The translations under genes and the position numbers were made by a program. From Bacillota bacterium (lineage in GTDB: Bacteria; Bacillota; UBA4882; JAAYXC01), in the NCBI GenBank assembly GCA_012516115.1, contig JAAYXC010000097.1:1-13237 (forward strand): 13,237 bases of DNA, read 5' to 3'. Under the pieces are notes generated by a model that was not told where the DNA came from, made no database searches, and saw only the letters and a program-made list of their open reading frames with translations. Positions 6,022-13,237 of this stretch are shown piece after piece; the stretch's first letter is position 1, and each line of letters starts with the position of its first letter.

Positions 6022-7683
6022 ATGAACCAGGAATTCGTTGAGGCCCTGGCCCAACTGGAAAGGGAACGAGGGATCGCCAAGGAGGTCTTGATCGAGGCCG
6101 TCGAGGCCGCGCTGGTGTCGGCGTTAAAGCGCGACCAGCGTTCGGCCCAGAACATCCGCGTCCAGCTGGATCCGGCGACCGGGGAAATCAAGGTCTTTCA
6201 CCGACGAACCGTGGTCGAGGAAGTGACCGACGAGCGCGAAGAGATCTCGCTGGCCGAAGCCCAGGCCCTCGATCCCCGCTACCAGGTGGGCGACGTGGTG
6301 GAAGAACTCATCCAGCCCAAAGAGTTCGGGCGCATCGCGGCCCAGACGGCCAAACAGGTCGTGGTTCAACGGATCCGCGAGGCCGAACGGGCCCTCATCT
6401 ATGATGAATACGCCAACCGGGTCGGGGACATCGTGACCGGGATCGTCCACCGGTTCGAACAGAAGAACGTCTACGTGGATCTGGGGAAGGTCGAGGGCAT
6501 CCTCCCGCCCGGCGAACAGACGCCCGGTGAAAAATACGAACAGGGCATGCGGTTGAAGGTCTATATCGTGGAGGTCAAACGGACGACCAAGGGACCGCAG
6601 GTCATCGTTTCCCGGAGCCGGGCCGGGCTCCTCAAGCGGCTTTTCGAACTGGAGGTACCGGAGATCCAGGAGGGCCTGGTGGAGATCAAGGCCATTGCCC
6701 GTGAACCCGGCGCGCGTTCGAAGATCGCCGTTTATAGCCGTGAACCCCATGTGGATCCCGTGGGGGCCTGCGTGGGGGCACGGGGTTCGCGGGTCCAGAT
6801 GATCGTTCGTGAACTTCGGGGGGAGAGGATCGATATCATCCCCTGGAATCCGGACTGGGAGATCTTCATCAGCAAGGCCATGAGCCCGGCGCGCGTCGCC
6901 GCGGTGCAATTGGCGCCGAGCAAGCGCCTGGCCCTGGTGGTGGTACCGGATCACCAGTTATCGCTGGCCATCGGGAAAGAAGGCCAGAACGCCCGTTTGG
7001 CGGCGAAACTCACCGGCTGGCGCATCGATATCCGGAGCGAATCGCAGATCGCCGAGATGACCGAGGAAGAACTGGAGGCGATCATCCCGTACGAAGATCA
7101 GTACACGGAAGTACCGGTGGAGTTGCCGCCTTTGGAAGAGGAGGCAGTACCCGTCGCCGGGGCGGGTGTGTCGCCTGAAGGGATGGAAGAAGGGGAACCG
7201 GCGGCCGTTCCGGCCGCGCCGGAGGAAACTATGGCCGAGGAGATGGCCGTGAACCCGCCGGAAGAAGTGGAAGAACCGGAAGAAGAGGAAGAAGAGAGAC
7301 GGTCGAAAGAAACCGTTAAACGTCGCATACGCAAGGGTCGCAGCAAAAAGCGGGAAATCGAACTGGAATTGGAGACGGTGGAGGAGACCGGCATCGGCTT
7401 CTTCAGCGATGTGCTCGGCAGCCGCACGGCCAGGACGGAACCGGAAACCACTCCGGAAAAGCAGCCGCAAGAAGGCGGGCCCGTGGCGGTGTCCGAAGAG
7501 GAGTTCACTTCTCCGCTGGCCCTGGCCCTTTCCAAGGTGCGCGCCATGATGGGCGATCAACCGTCCACGGCGTTGGCCGAGGCCCTGCTCAAGGCCAAGA
7601 CCGACGAAGAGAAGACGGAGGAAAAAAAGAAGAGCCGCGGAAAACAGGGTAAGAAAAAGGCGACCAAGACGGCCGAGGAGTGA
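6022..7683 (+). CDS. nusA: NusA, transcription termination/antitermination factor, long C-terminal tail
   Basis: NusA binds RNA polymerase near the RNA exit channel and affects pausing, termination and antitermination. The order seen is an N-terminal polymerase-binding domain (about 1-130), an S1 domain (about 135-200, with GDIVTGIVHRFEQKNVYVDLG), KH1 (GACVGARGSRVQMIVREL, 248-265) and KH2 (AIGKEGQNARLAAKLTGWRIDI, cited as AIGKEGQNARLAAKL, 316-330). The ordinary Bacillota protein ends soon after KH2. Here a tail of about 190 residues follows: acidic and Pro-rich, then a basic patch (KRRIRKGRSKKRE), then a Lys/Glu-rich end. It does not look like the acidic repeats of enterobacterial NusA. ATG 6022 follows GGGAGGAGG (6009-6017); the in-frame TTG at 6007 overlaps that site and is rejected. 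The length is 553 residues. Confidence 0.95.
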   Translation: MNQEFVEALAQLERERGIAKEVLIEAVEAALVSALKRDQRSAQNIRVQLDPATGEIKVFHRRTVVEEVTDEREEISLAEAQALDPRYQVGDVVEELIQPKEFGRIAAQTAKQVVVQRIREAERALIYDEYANRVGDIVTGIVHRFEQKNVYVDLGKVEGILPPGEQTPGEKYEQGMRLKVYIVEVKRTTKGPQVIVSRSRAGLLKRLFELEVPEIQEGLVEIKAIAREPGARSKIAVYSREPHVDPVGACVGARGSRVQMIVRELRGERIDIIPWNPDWEIFISKAMSPARVAAVQLAPSKRLALVVVPDHQLSLAIGKEGQNARLAAKLTGWRIDIRSESQIAEMTEEELEAIIPYEDQYTEVPVELPPLEEEAVPVAGAGVSPEGMEEGEPAAVPAAPEETMAEEMAVNPPEEVEEPEEEEEERRSKETVKRRIRKGRSKKREIELELETVEETGIGFFSDVLGSRTARTEPETTPEKQPQEGGPVAVSEEEFTSPLALALSKVRAMMGDQPSTALAEALLKAKTDEEKTEEKKKSRGKQGKKKATKTAEE

Positions 7684-7688
7684 ACGGC

Positions 7689-7967
7689 ATGGCCAAGCAG
7701 CGTAAGATCCCCCAGCGGACCTGTCTGGGATGCCAGACCGTGCGGCCGAAAAGGGAAATGCTTAGGATCGTCCGCACCCCCACCGGTGAGGTGATCGTCG
7801 ATCCCACGGGGAAGAAGGCCGGCCGTGGCACTTACGTCTGTCCCGACCGCGCCTGCCTGGAACGTGCCTTAAGCGGCGATCGTCTGACCCGGGCCCTGGA
7901 GACCCCCATCGGGCCGGAACTCCTGGCCTTTCTCCGGGAGCAACTGGTGGAGAAGCTCATGGGGTAG
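7689..7967 (+). CDS. ylxR: YlxR/RnpM, DUF448 RNA-binding protein
   Basis: This 92-residue protein belongs to the YlxR (DUF448) family, reported in B. subtilis to bind and modulate RNase P RNA and renamed RnpM. Family marks are RTCLGCQTVRPKREMLRIVR near the N-terminus (cited as RTCLGC), GEVIVDPTGKKAGRGTYVC in the middle and the cysteine pairs CLGC and CPDRAC. The C-terminal part is helical. ATG 7689 gives the normal MAKQRKIPQRTC start and has GAGGAG eight bases upstream (7675-7680), inside the end of nusA. A GTG at 7680 overlaps that site and is less likely. The gene begins five bases after the nusA stop, so translation is probably coupled. Confidence 0.93.
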   Translation: MAKQRKIPQRTCLGCQTVRPKREMLRIVRTPTGEVIVDPTGKKAGRGTYVCPDRACLERALSGDRLTRALETPIGPELLAFLREQLVEKLMG

Positions 7968-7981
7968 ATGCTCGTCTGGCG

Positions 7982-8305
7982 TTGCTCGGTCTGGCCCGAA
8001 GGGCCGGCCGCCTTTTCGCCGGGACCGAGACGGTGGTGTCTGCCCTCAAACGCGGTCGCGTGGATTTAGTCGTCATGGCCGTCGATCTTTCTCCGGCGAC
8101 CAAGGAGCGCCTGGCGAGACTTGCCGCGGCCCGGGGGGTGCAAATATTGACGGTGGGGAATAGGGAAGCGCTAGCGCGGGCCACCGGATGTCCCGGGCGC
8201 GGTGTCTACGGGGTGGCCGGACACGAACTGGCGGCTAAGATCGCTTCATCTTTGGCCTCGTTGCGGGAGGCGGAGATGGTAGAAGGAGGGGACAAAGATT
8301 CTTAA
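7982..8305 (+). CDS. ylxQ: YlxQ, L7Ae-family kink-turn RNA-binding protein (start uncertain)
   Basis: The product is an L7Ae/L30e/S12e/Gadd45-family protein, the group that binds kink-turn RNA. The family helix LGLARRAGRLFAGTETVVSALKRG, the strand VDLVVMAVDLSPAT and a C-terminal VGNREALARATG are clear. The exact role in bacteria is poorly defined. The start is odd: TTG 7982 has no good Shine-Dalgarno sequence and removes the first few residues of helix 1. An ATG at 7968, just after the ylxR stop, is out of frame. One extra G after it would read MARLALLGLARRAG, a natural family start. A base deletion, a sequencing error or use of TTG or CTG 7976 are all possible. The gene overlaps the infB start by eight bases, implying translational coupling. 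Confidence 0.85.
   Translation: MLGLARRAGRLFAGTETVVSALKRGRVDLVVMAVDLSPATKERLARLAAARGVQILTVGNREALARATGCPGRGVYGVAGHELAAKIASSLASLREAEMVEGGDKDS
8283..8300 (+). promoter_or_regulatory. infB ribosome-binding site and AUU start codon
   Basis: AAGGAGGGG (8283-8291) is almost the perfect complement of the 16S rRNA 3' end. Eight bases separate the GGAGG core (8285-8289) from ATT at 8298-8300. An in-frame stop (TAG, 8280-8282) closes the frame above, and no ATG, GTG or TTG lies in frame before 8343. AUU starts are known for E. coli infC, where IF-3 discriminates against them, so AUU here could link IF-2 output to initiation-factor levels. That regulatory reading is inference. Confidence 0.75.
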
Positions 8306-10757
8306 CAAGATCCGTGTTCATGAACTGAGCAAAGAGCTGGGCATGAACCCGCGCGAGCTGCTCAGGATCCTCAACGAACTCGGCGCAAACGTCAAGAACC
8401 ATATGAGTTTCGTCGAGGAACAATACGTCCAGCAGGTCCGCAAGACCTACGCGGCCGGTGCCCGGACGGTGACCGTCCGGCCGACCACGATGCCCATTAA
8501 ACCGGCTCCGACGGCTTCGCCTGCCACTACTCCGGCCGCCCCCGTCTTACCGGTGAAAGAAAAAGAAGAGGCGGCCCCGCCGAAAGCCGTCGCCCCTCCT
8601 CCTGCGCCGGTTCCTCCGGCCAAACCCGTTTCTCCTCCCGCTCCCCCGCGGCCCAAAGCCTCGCCGGTGGCCAAAAAACCACCGGTCGGCGAACCGGAGA
8701 AGAAAAAAGAGAAACCGGAAAAAGCCGCTGCGGAAGAAAAACCGGCTCCGACTACGCCTCGACCGGCGCCGCCGGTTGTTCCTCCACCGCCTCCGCCCGC
8801 CGTGCCTCCCAAACGCATCCGGGGGCCGAAACGAACCAGACGGGAAGAGGAAGAAGAAGAGGAGGAACGTTTCGAACCGCGCCTGGCGGGTAAACGCGGG
8901 CAGGCGGTGGCGGGGAAAGAAAAGGCCCGGGGCATCCAGGCCGGTAAGCCACCCAAGGGGGCTCCGGCCGAACCTCCGCGGCCTACCACCCCGACGAAAC
9001 GGACGCTGGAGCTTCCCCCGGTCATTACGGTCAAAGAGCTGGCCGCCGTCATGGCCCTCCCGGTGGGTGAGGTCATTAAGAAGCTCATGGGTATGGGGGT
9101 TTTGGCCACCATTAACCAGGAACTCGATTACGACACCGCGGCCATTGTGGTCCAGGAATACGGTCACGAAGTGCGACCGGCCCCTTCGCTGGAAGACAAA
9201 CTAAAGACGATCGAGATCGTGGATTCGCCGGACTCCCTTGTACCGCGTCCGCCGGTGGTGACGGTCATGGGGCATGTGGACCATGGAAAGACCTCGCTGC
9301 TCGATGCCATCCGGGAGACGAACGTCACCGCCCAGGAGGCCGGGGGGATCACCCAGCATATCGGGGCCTACCAGGTGGAGATCAACGGCCGCAAGATCAC
9401 GTTCCTCGATACGCCTGGTCATGAGGCGTTTACGGCCATGCGGGCCCGCGGTGCCCAGGTAACGGATATCGCCGTTCTGGTGGGGGCCGCCGACGACGGG
9501 GTCATGCCCCAGACGGTGGAGGCCATTAACCACGCCAAGGCCGCCGGGATCCCGATCATCGTGGCCATCAACAAGATCGACAAGCCGCAGGCCAATCCGG
9601 AGCGGGTCAAACAGGAATTGACCGAGTACGGGCTGGTGGCCGAGGAATGGGGCGGGGATACGGTCATGGTCGAGGTCTCGGCCTTGAAGAGGATCGGCCT
9701 CGACCAACTTTTGGAGATGATCCTTCTCGTGGCCGATCTGCGGGATCTGCGGGCCAACCCCGATCGACCGGCCAAAGGTACCATCATCGAAGCCGAATTG
9801 GATAAAGGCCGCGGTCCGGTGGCGACCGTCCTCGTCCAGAACGGTACGCTCGAGATAGGGGATACGATCATCGCCGGCGCCGTGGTGGGGCGGGTACGGG
9901 CCCTGGTGAACGATAAAGGAAAACGTGTCCGCAAGGCCGGTCCTTCTACCCCGGTGGAGGTGATCGGCCTGGACGGCCTCCCCATGGCCGGGGACGAACT
10001 CTTTGCCATCAAAGACGAACACCTTGCCCGCGAACTGGCCGCCCAACGTCAGCAACTCAAGCGGGAAAGCGAGCTCCGGCGCCTCGTACCCATGACTTTA
10101 AACGATCTCTTCAACCGGGTCCAGGAAGGGGAGCTCAAAGAGCTCAAGGTCATCGTCAAAGCCGACGTCCACGGTTCGGTGGAGGCCTTGCGGCAGGCTC
10201 TGGAACGTATTGCCAACGAGCAAGTGAAGGTGGTGGTCATCCACGCCGGGGTGGGGGCCATTACCGAAAGCGACGTAATGCTGGCCTCGGCCTCCAGCGC
10301 CATCATCATCGGTTTTAACGTCCGGCCCGATCCGGCGGCCAAGAGGGCGGCGGAGAAAGAGCGGGTAGAAATCAAACTCTACCGGATCATCTACGATGCC
10401 ATCGCCGATATCGAGGCGGCGTTGGAAGGGATGCGGCCACCGGAGTTCCAGGAGGTGATCCTGGGACGGGCCGAAGTACGGGCGGTCTTCAAGGTGCCCA
10501 AGATCGGTAACGTGGCCGGTTGTTACGTCACCGAGGGCAAGATCCTCCGGGGCGGGGATGCCCGCGTTCTTCGCGACCATGTGGTGATTTACGAAGGCAA
10601 GATCGAGTCCCTCAAGCGTTTCAAGGATGACGTCCGCGAAGTTCAGAGCGGGTTCGAGTGCGGCAGCGGTCTCGAGCGGTTCAACGATATCAAAGAAGGG
10701 GACGTCATCGAGGTCTATGCCATGGAAGAAATAAAAAGAGAGAGTAAAAAAGGATAA
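8298..10757 (+). CDS. infB: Translation initiation factor IF-2, probable ATT start
   Basis: IF-2 is the GTPase that brings fMet-tRNA to the 30S subunit and promotes subunit joining. From ATT 8298 the product has 819 residues. The N-terminal domain is at about 1-52 and begins (M)LNKIRVHELSKELGMNP, the usual family start. A Pro/Ala/Lys/Glu-rich linker covers about 60-235. A second small helical IF2_N domain (LPPVITVKELAAVMALPVGE) follows. The GTPase domain has GHVDHGKT (325-332), DTPGH (371-375) and NKID (425-428). Domains II, III and C2 complete the protein (the C-terminal part includes GSVEALRQALERI and FKVPKIGNVAGCYV). Starting at the first ordinary codon, ATG 8343, would delete 15 conserved residues and leave no good Shine-Dalgarno sequence. 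The coding sequence overlaps the ylxQ stop codon. Confidence 0.95.
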   Translation: MLNKIRVHELSKELGMNPRELLRILNELGANVKNHMSFVEEQYVQQVRKTYAAGARTVTVRPTTMPIKPAPTASPATTPAAPVLPVKEKEEAAPPKAVAPPPAPVPPAKPVSPPAPPRPKASPVAKKPPVGEPEKKKEKPEKAAAEEKPAPTTPRPAPPVVPPPPPPAVPPKRIRGPKRTRREEEEEEEERFEPRLAGKRGQAVAGKEKARGIQAGKPPKGAPAEPPRPTTPTKRTLELPPVITVKELAAVMALPVGEVIKKLMGMGVLATINQELDYDTAAIVVQEYGHEVRPAPSLEDKLKTIEIVDSPDSLVPRPPVVTVMGHVDHGKTSLLDAIRETNVTAQEAGGITQHIGAYQVEINGRKITFLDTPGHEAFTAMRARGAQVTDIAVLVGAADDGVMPQTVEAINHAKAAGIPIIVAINKIDKPQANPERVKQELTEYGLVAEEWGGDTVMVEVSALKRIGLDQLLEMILLVADLRDLRANPDRPAKGTIIEAELDKGRGPVATVLVQNGTLEIGDTIIAGAVVGRVRALVNDKGKRVRKAGPSTPVEVIGLDGLPMAGDELFAIKDEHLARELAAQRQQLKRESELRRLVPMTLNDLFNRVQEGELKELKVIVKADVHGSVEALRQALERIANEQVKVVVIHAGVGAITESDVMLASASSAIIIGFNVRPDPAAKRAAEKERVEIKLYRIIYDAIADIEAALEGMRPPEFQEVILGRAEVRAVFKVPKIGNVAGCYVTEGKILRGGDARVLRDHVVIYEGKIESLKRFKDDVREVQSGFECGSGLERFNDIKEGDVIEVYAMEEIKRESKKG

Positions 10758-10763
10758 AGGGCC

Positions 10764-11132
10764 GTGATGTCCATGAGCGTGAACAGAGCCCGTCGTCTGG
10801 CCGAACTGGTTAAAGAAGAGATGGGCCAGATCCTCCATCGGATGCTCAAGGATCCCCGCATCGGTTTTGTCAGCGTGACCGATGTGGAAGTCTCCACGGA
10901 TCTGGCCCACATCAAGATTTATCTCAGCCCCTACGGGGATGCCGAGGCCAAACGCCAGACCATGGCCGGACTGGAAAGCGCCCGGGGGTTCATCCGAAGC
11001 GAGCTCGGACAACGTCTTCGCCTTCGGCATACGCCCGAGATCGAGCTCATTGCCGATGATTCCATCGAACGCGGTGCGCGCATCATGTCCCTGCTCGAAG
11101 AGATCAAAAAGGAGCAGGGTGAGCGTTCGTGA
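10764..11132 (+). CDS. rbfA: RbfA, 30S ribosome-binding factor A
   Basis: RbfA is a small KH-fold protein that binds the 30S subunit near the helix 1/helix 28 region of 16S rRNA during late maturation. The product has up to 122 residues. Family features are RARRLAELVKEEMGQILHRMLKDPRIG (cited as AELVKEEMGQIL), FVSVTDVEVSTDLAHIKIYLS, and RLRHTPEIELIADDSIERGARI near the end. The start is ambiguous: GTG 10764 has AAGGA nine bases upstream (10750-10754), ATG 10767 is next to AAAGGG, and ATG 10773 gives MSVNRARR, nearest to many homologues. The gene starts six bases after infB and shares a 4-base GTGA overlap with nrnA, so it is part of the same translation unit. Confidence 0.93.
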   Translation: MMSMSVNRARRLAELVKEEMGQILHRMLKDPRIGFVSVTDVEVSTDLAHIKIYLSPYGDAEAKRQTMAGLESARGFIRSELGQRLRLRHTPEIELIADDSIERGARIMSLLEEIKKEQGERS

Positions 11133-12115
11133 ACTCGTTACCCGAAGCGACCGCCCTTTTGGCGAGCGGTGATAATTTTCTCCTGACTACCCACCTCCAT
11201 CCCGACGGGGACGGCCTCGGTTCCATGCTCGCCCTCGGCCGAGCCTTGAAAAGCCGTGGTAAACGGGTGGAGATGGTGCTGGCCGAAGCGATCCCGAGCT
11301 CTTATACTTTTCTCGCCGGCGCCCAAGAGGTGAGACGGGAACCGCCGACGGATTTCGTACCTTCCCTGGTCATCGCCCTGGACTGCGGCGACCGAACGCG
11401 CATGGGCCTGCCCCCCTCGTTTTCGTTTCCACCGGAAGTGCCGATCTTAAACGTCGATCACCATCTTTCCAACGATTTTTTCGGCCGGGTCAACCTGGTC
11501 GATCCGGAGGCGGCGGCCACGGGCGAACTCGTCCACCGGCTCCTTTCAGCCGGCGGTTATAAGCTCGATGCGGCGATGGCCACCGCGCTTTACGTGGCCA
11601 TTGCCACCGACACCGGTTTTTTCCGCTATACCAACGCCACCCGGAGCGCCCTCGCCCTGGCCGCCCGTCTGGTGGAAGACTTCGCCCTGGAACCCGGGAA
11701 GATCGCCGAGATCGTCCACGAACAAAAGAGTCTCAATGCCATTATGCTTCTCTCGCTCGTTTTGGCCACCATCCAGCTGGCCCTGGATGGAGTCGTGGCC
11801 TGGATGTACTTAAGCCAGGAAATGCTCCTGCGCTATCCGGTGGAGATCGAGGAAACGGAAGGATTTATCAATTATGCCCGCAGCATCGTGGGGGTCGAGA
11901 TCGCCCTCTTCTTTAAGGAGGCCAAGCCGGGCGAGATCCGCGTCAGCTGGCGTTCCGGCCCCACGGTAGACGTGAGCCAGCTGGCCGCCCATTTCGGCGG
12001 CGGGGGGCATGCCCGGGCCGCCGGATGTACCATCTACGCCGACCTGGCGGAGGCCGTCGAGCGGGTGCTCGGTTTTCTCGCCGCGTGGCACCGCGCGCGT
12101 GAACGGCAGAGGTGA
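11129..12115 (+). CDS. nrnA: NrnA-type DHH/DHHA1 phosphoesterase (nanoRNase / pAp phosphatase)
   Basis: NrnA breaks down short RNA oligonucleotides (nanoRNA) and can dephosphorylate pAp, finishing RNA decay in bacteria without an Orn-type enzyme. The 328-residue product has all the metal-binding motifs of the DHH family: HLHPDGDGLGS (22-32), DCGD (85-88), DHH (110-112) and ATDTGFFRY from residue 159. The C-terminal DHHA1 substrate-binding domain ends with the FGGGGHARAAGC signature (GGGGH at 290-294). GTG 11129 is the start; its GTGA overlaps the rbfA stop, a classic coupling arrangement. Position between rbfA and truB is the usual one in Bacillota. Homologues with cyclic di-nucleotide phosphodiesterase activity (GdpP, PDE2) have the same core, but this protein lacks their extra membrane and sensor domains. 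Confidence 0.93.
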   Translation: MNSLPEATALLASGDNFLLTTHLHPDGDGLGSMLALGRALKSRGKRVEMVLAEAIPSSYTFLAGAQEVRREPPTDFVPSLVIALDCGDRTRMGLPPSFSFPPEVPILNVDHHLSNDFFGRVNLVDPEAAATGELVHRLLSAGGYKLDAAMATALYVAIATDTGFFRYTNATRSALALAARLVEDFALEPGKIAEIVHEQKSLNAIMLLSLVLATIQLALDGVVAWMYLSQEMLLRYPVEIEETEGFINYARSIVGVEIALFFKEAKPGEIRVSWRSGPTVDVSQLAAHFGGGGHARAAGCTIYADLAEAVERVLGFLAAWHRARERQR

Positions 12116-12118
12116 GGC

Positions 12119-13003
12119 ATGGACGGTTTTCTCCTCGTCGACAAGCCGCCTGGAATGACCTCCCACGATGTGGTGGCCGTCGTACGACGGATCACCGGCA
12201 TGAAGAAGATCGGCCATACCGGCACCCTCGATCCCCTGGCCACGGGGCTCCTGGTCCTCTGCCTCGGCGCGGCGACCAAGGCCGTGGCTTATTTGACCGA
12301 TGAACCCAAGGTCTACCGGGTGGAAGCCGAACTCGGCACGAGTACCGATACCCAGGACCGGACCGGACGGGTCCTCACCCGCCATCCCGAATGCGCCGTG
12401 ACCCATCGGGCTTTACGGGAGACGCTGGCCGGTTTTCGCGGTCCCGGTCTTCAGGTTCCGCCCCTTTACTCGGCGGTGCGGGTGGGGGGAGAAAGGCTTT
12501 ATCGGCTGGCACGCGCCGGACGGACGGCGGTCGTCCCCCCACGCCGGATCCACATCGAGGCCATCACGCTCGATTGGCCCACCGAAGCGGAGCGCCCCCT
12601 TTTCCGATGTGGGGATCGTTTCGGTTTTACCGTCAGCGGGAGCCGCGGTCTTTACGTTCGTACCCTCTGCCACGACCTCGGGGAGAAACTCGGGTGCGGG
12701 GCGCATCTCGTAGAATTGCGACGCCTTGCCGCCGGACCCTTCCGGTTGGCGGAGGCGGTGCCCCTGGCCGAACTGACCCGGGAAAGGGTGGCGCAGAACC
12801 TGATCCCCATCGGCCGCGCCCTGGCCCATCTGCCCTCGGTGATCCTGGCTCCGCCTTCCCTGGTGCGGGTACAACACGGCAACCCCGTATGTCTGGCGGA
12901 ACCGGGGGAAGCCACGATGGTCCTGGCCCTGGATGAGACCGGAAAAGCCGTGGCCGTTCTCGCCCGGCGCGGAAACCTCTGGCAACCGGTTCGCGTTTTT
13001 TGA
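12119..13003 (+). CDS. truB: TruB, tRNA pseudouridine-55 synthase
   Basis: TruB converts uridine 55 in the T-loop of nearly all tRNAs to pseudouridine. The 294-residue product begins MDGFLLVDKPPGMTSHDVV and contains the catalytic motif HTGTLDPLATG with Asp38. Further family features are PPLYSAVRVGGERLYRLAR, which follows the thumb loop, and GSRGLYVRTLCHDLG. The C-terminal part (about 230-294) corresponds to the TruB PUA-like domain that contacts the tRNA acceptor stem. ATG 12119 has AGAGG six bases upstream (ending 12112), and the gene begins three bases after the nrnA stop. Position ahead of ribF is conserved in many bacteria. Confidence 0.96.
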   Translation: MDGFLLVDKPPGMTSHDVVAVVRRITGMKKIGHTGTLDPLATGLLVLCLGAATKAVAYLTDEPKVYRVEAELGTSTDTQDRTGRVLTRHPECAVTHRALRETLAGFRGPGLQVPPLYSAVRVGGERLYRLARAGRTAVVPPRRIHIEAITLDWPTEAERPLFRCGDRFGFTVSGSRGLYVRTLCHDLGEKLGCGAHLVELRRLAAGPFRLAEAVPLAELTRERVAQNLIPIGRALAHLPSVILAPPSLVRVQHGNPVCLAEPGEATMVLALDETGKAVAVLARRGNLWQPVRVF

Positions 13004-13030
13004 TCGCCCAACCGAAAGGAAGAGAACACC

Positions 13031-13237
13031 TTGCTCGTCTGGTACGGTTTCGCCGAAGCGGAGAACTGGACGGCCGATAAGGATCTGGCCCTCACCATCG
13101 GCACCTTCGACGGCGTCCACCGCGGCCATCAGGCGGTCATCGCCACATTGCGTCGGCAGGCCATGGCGCGTGCCCTGTCCGCCGCGGCCATGACCTTCCT
13201 CCAACACCCTTCCGCGGTCGTCGGCGGAGAGCACCCA
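13031..13237 (+). CDS. ribF: RibF, bifunctional riboflavin kinase/FAD synthetase (3' end outside window)
   Basis: RibF phosphorylates riboflavin to FMN and adenylylates FMN to FAD. Only 69 residues are in the window, all from the N-terminal FAD-synthetase (nucleotidyltransferase) domain. The signature LTIGTFDGVHRGHQAVI is clear. The next conserved strand, usually TFxPHP, reads TFLQHP here, keeping the histidine but not the residue before the proline pair. TTG 13031 is the start; AAAGGAAGAG lies upstream (13015-13024). The frame is open to the last base, so the gene is cut by the window and not broken. It begins 27 bases after truB with no terminator between, so it is probably the next gene of the operon. 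Confidence 0.92.
   Translation, partial: MLVWYGFAEAENWTADKDLALTIGTFDGVHRGHQAVIATLRRQAMARALSAAAMTFLQHPSAVVGGEHP

Noticed and set aside
6124..7560. Two long - strand frames opposite nusA
   Set aside because: The composition mirrors the acidic and basic tail of NusA (His/Phe/Arg-rich), and no domain or ribosome-binding site stands out.
8560..8830. Proline- and lysine-rich repeats inside infB as a tandem repeat element
   Set aside because: The codons vary and there is no fixed repeat unit; this is the usual flexible linker of long IF-2 proteins.
8447..9167. Overlapping - strand frames opposite the IF-2 linker
   Set aside because: Gly/Ser- or Phe/Arg-rich products are the complement of the Pro/Ala/Lys linker codons, not independent genes.

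Overview
This is a GC-rich housekeeping segment (about 60 % G+C by eye) with every recognised gene on the + strand. Gene content and order (obgE, then rimP-nusA-ylxR-ylxQ-infB-rbfA-nrnA-truB-ribF) match the translation and transcription-factor operon of Bacillota, probably a deep-branching clostridial or Limnochordia-like lineage. YlxR, YlxQ and NrnA placed between NusA and TruB are typical of that phylum. The lineage call is inference: L27 lacks the cleavable N-terminal extension common in Bacillota, and the gene for the protease that removes it (prp/ysxB) is absent from its usual place.

Layout. 1-987: the C-terminal part of murG, cut by the window start. 1088-2353: murA, giving a small peptidoglycan block without murC or murB between the two genes. 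2346-3112: a near-consensus promoter overlapping the murA stop codon drives rplU (L21) and rpmA (L27). 3113-3270: a GNRA-capped hairpin and a 14-nt palindrome. 3271-4530: obgE, a ribosome-assembly GTPase. 4561-5370: an IclR-family regulator of unknown target. 5403-5473: a strong extended -10 promoter and a 12-bp leader hairpin. 5507-13237: the rimP-nusA-ylxR-ylxQ-infB-rbfA-nrnA-truB-ribF operon, packed with short gaps or overlaps; ribF is cut by the window end. No stretch over 300 bases lacks a gene.

How the genes work together: L21, L27, ObgE, RimP and RbfA build the 50S and 30S subunits. IF-2 starts translation. NusA, RnpM (YlxR) and YlxQ act in transcription and on structured RNA. NrnA finishes RNA decay, TruB makes pseudouridine 55 in tRNA, and RibF makes FMN and FAD.

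I see no mobile element, CRISPR array, tRNA or rRNA, and no clear undescribed multi-gene system. The most interesting signals are translational. infB appears to start at AUU and rplU at CUG, each behind a strong Shine-Dalgarno sequence, and the real start of infB lies 15 codons upstream of the first ordinary start codon. Other points are a long charged NusA tail, the IclR gene inside a translation cluster, possible SD sequestration at rplU, and an apparently displaced start at ylxQ.
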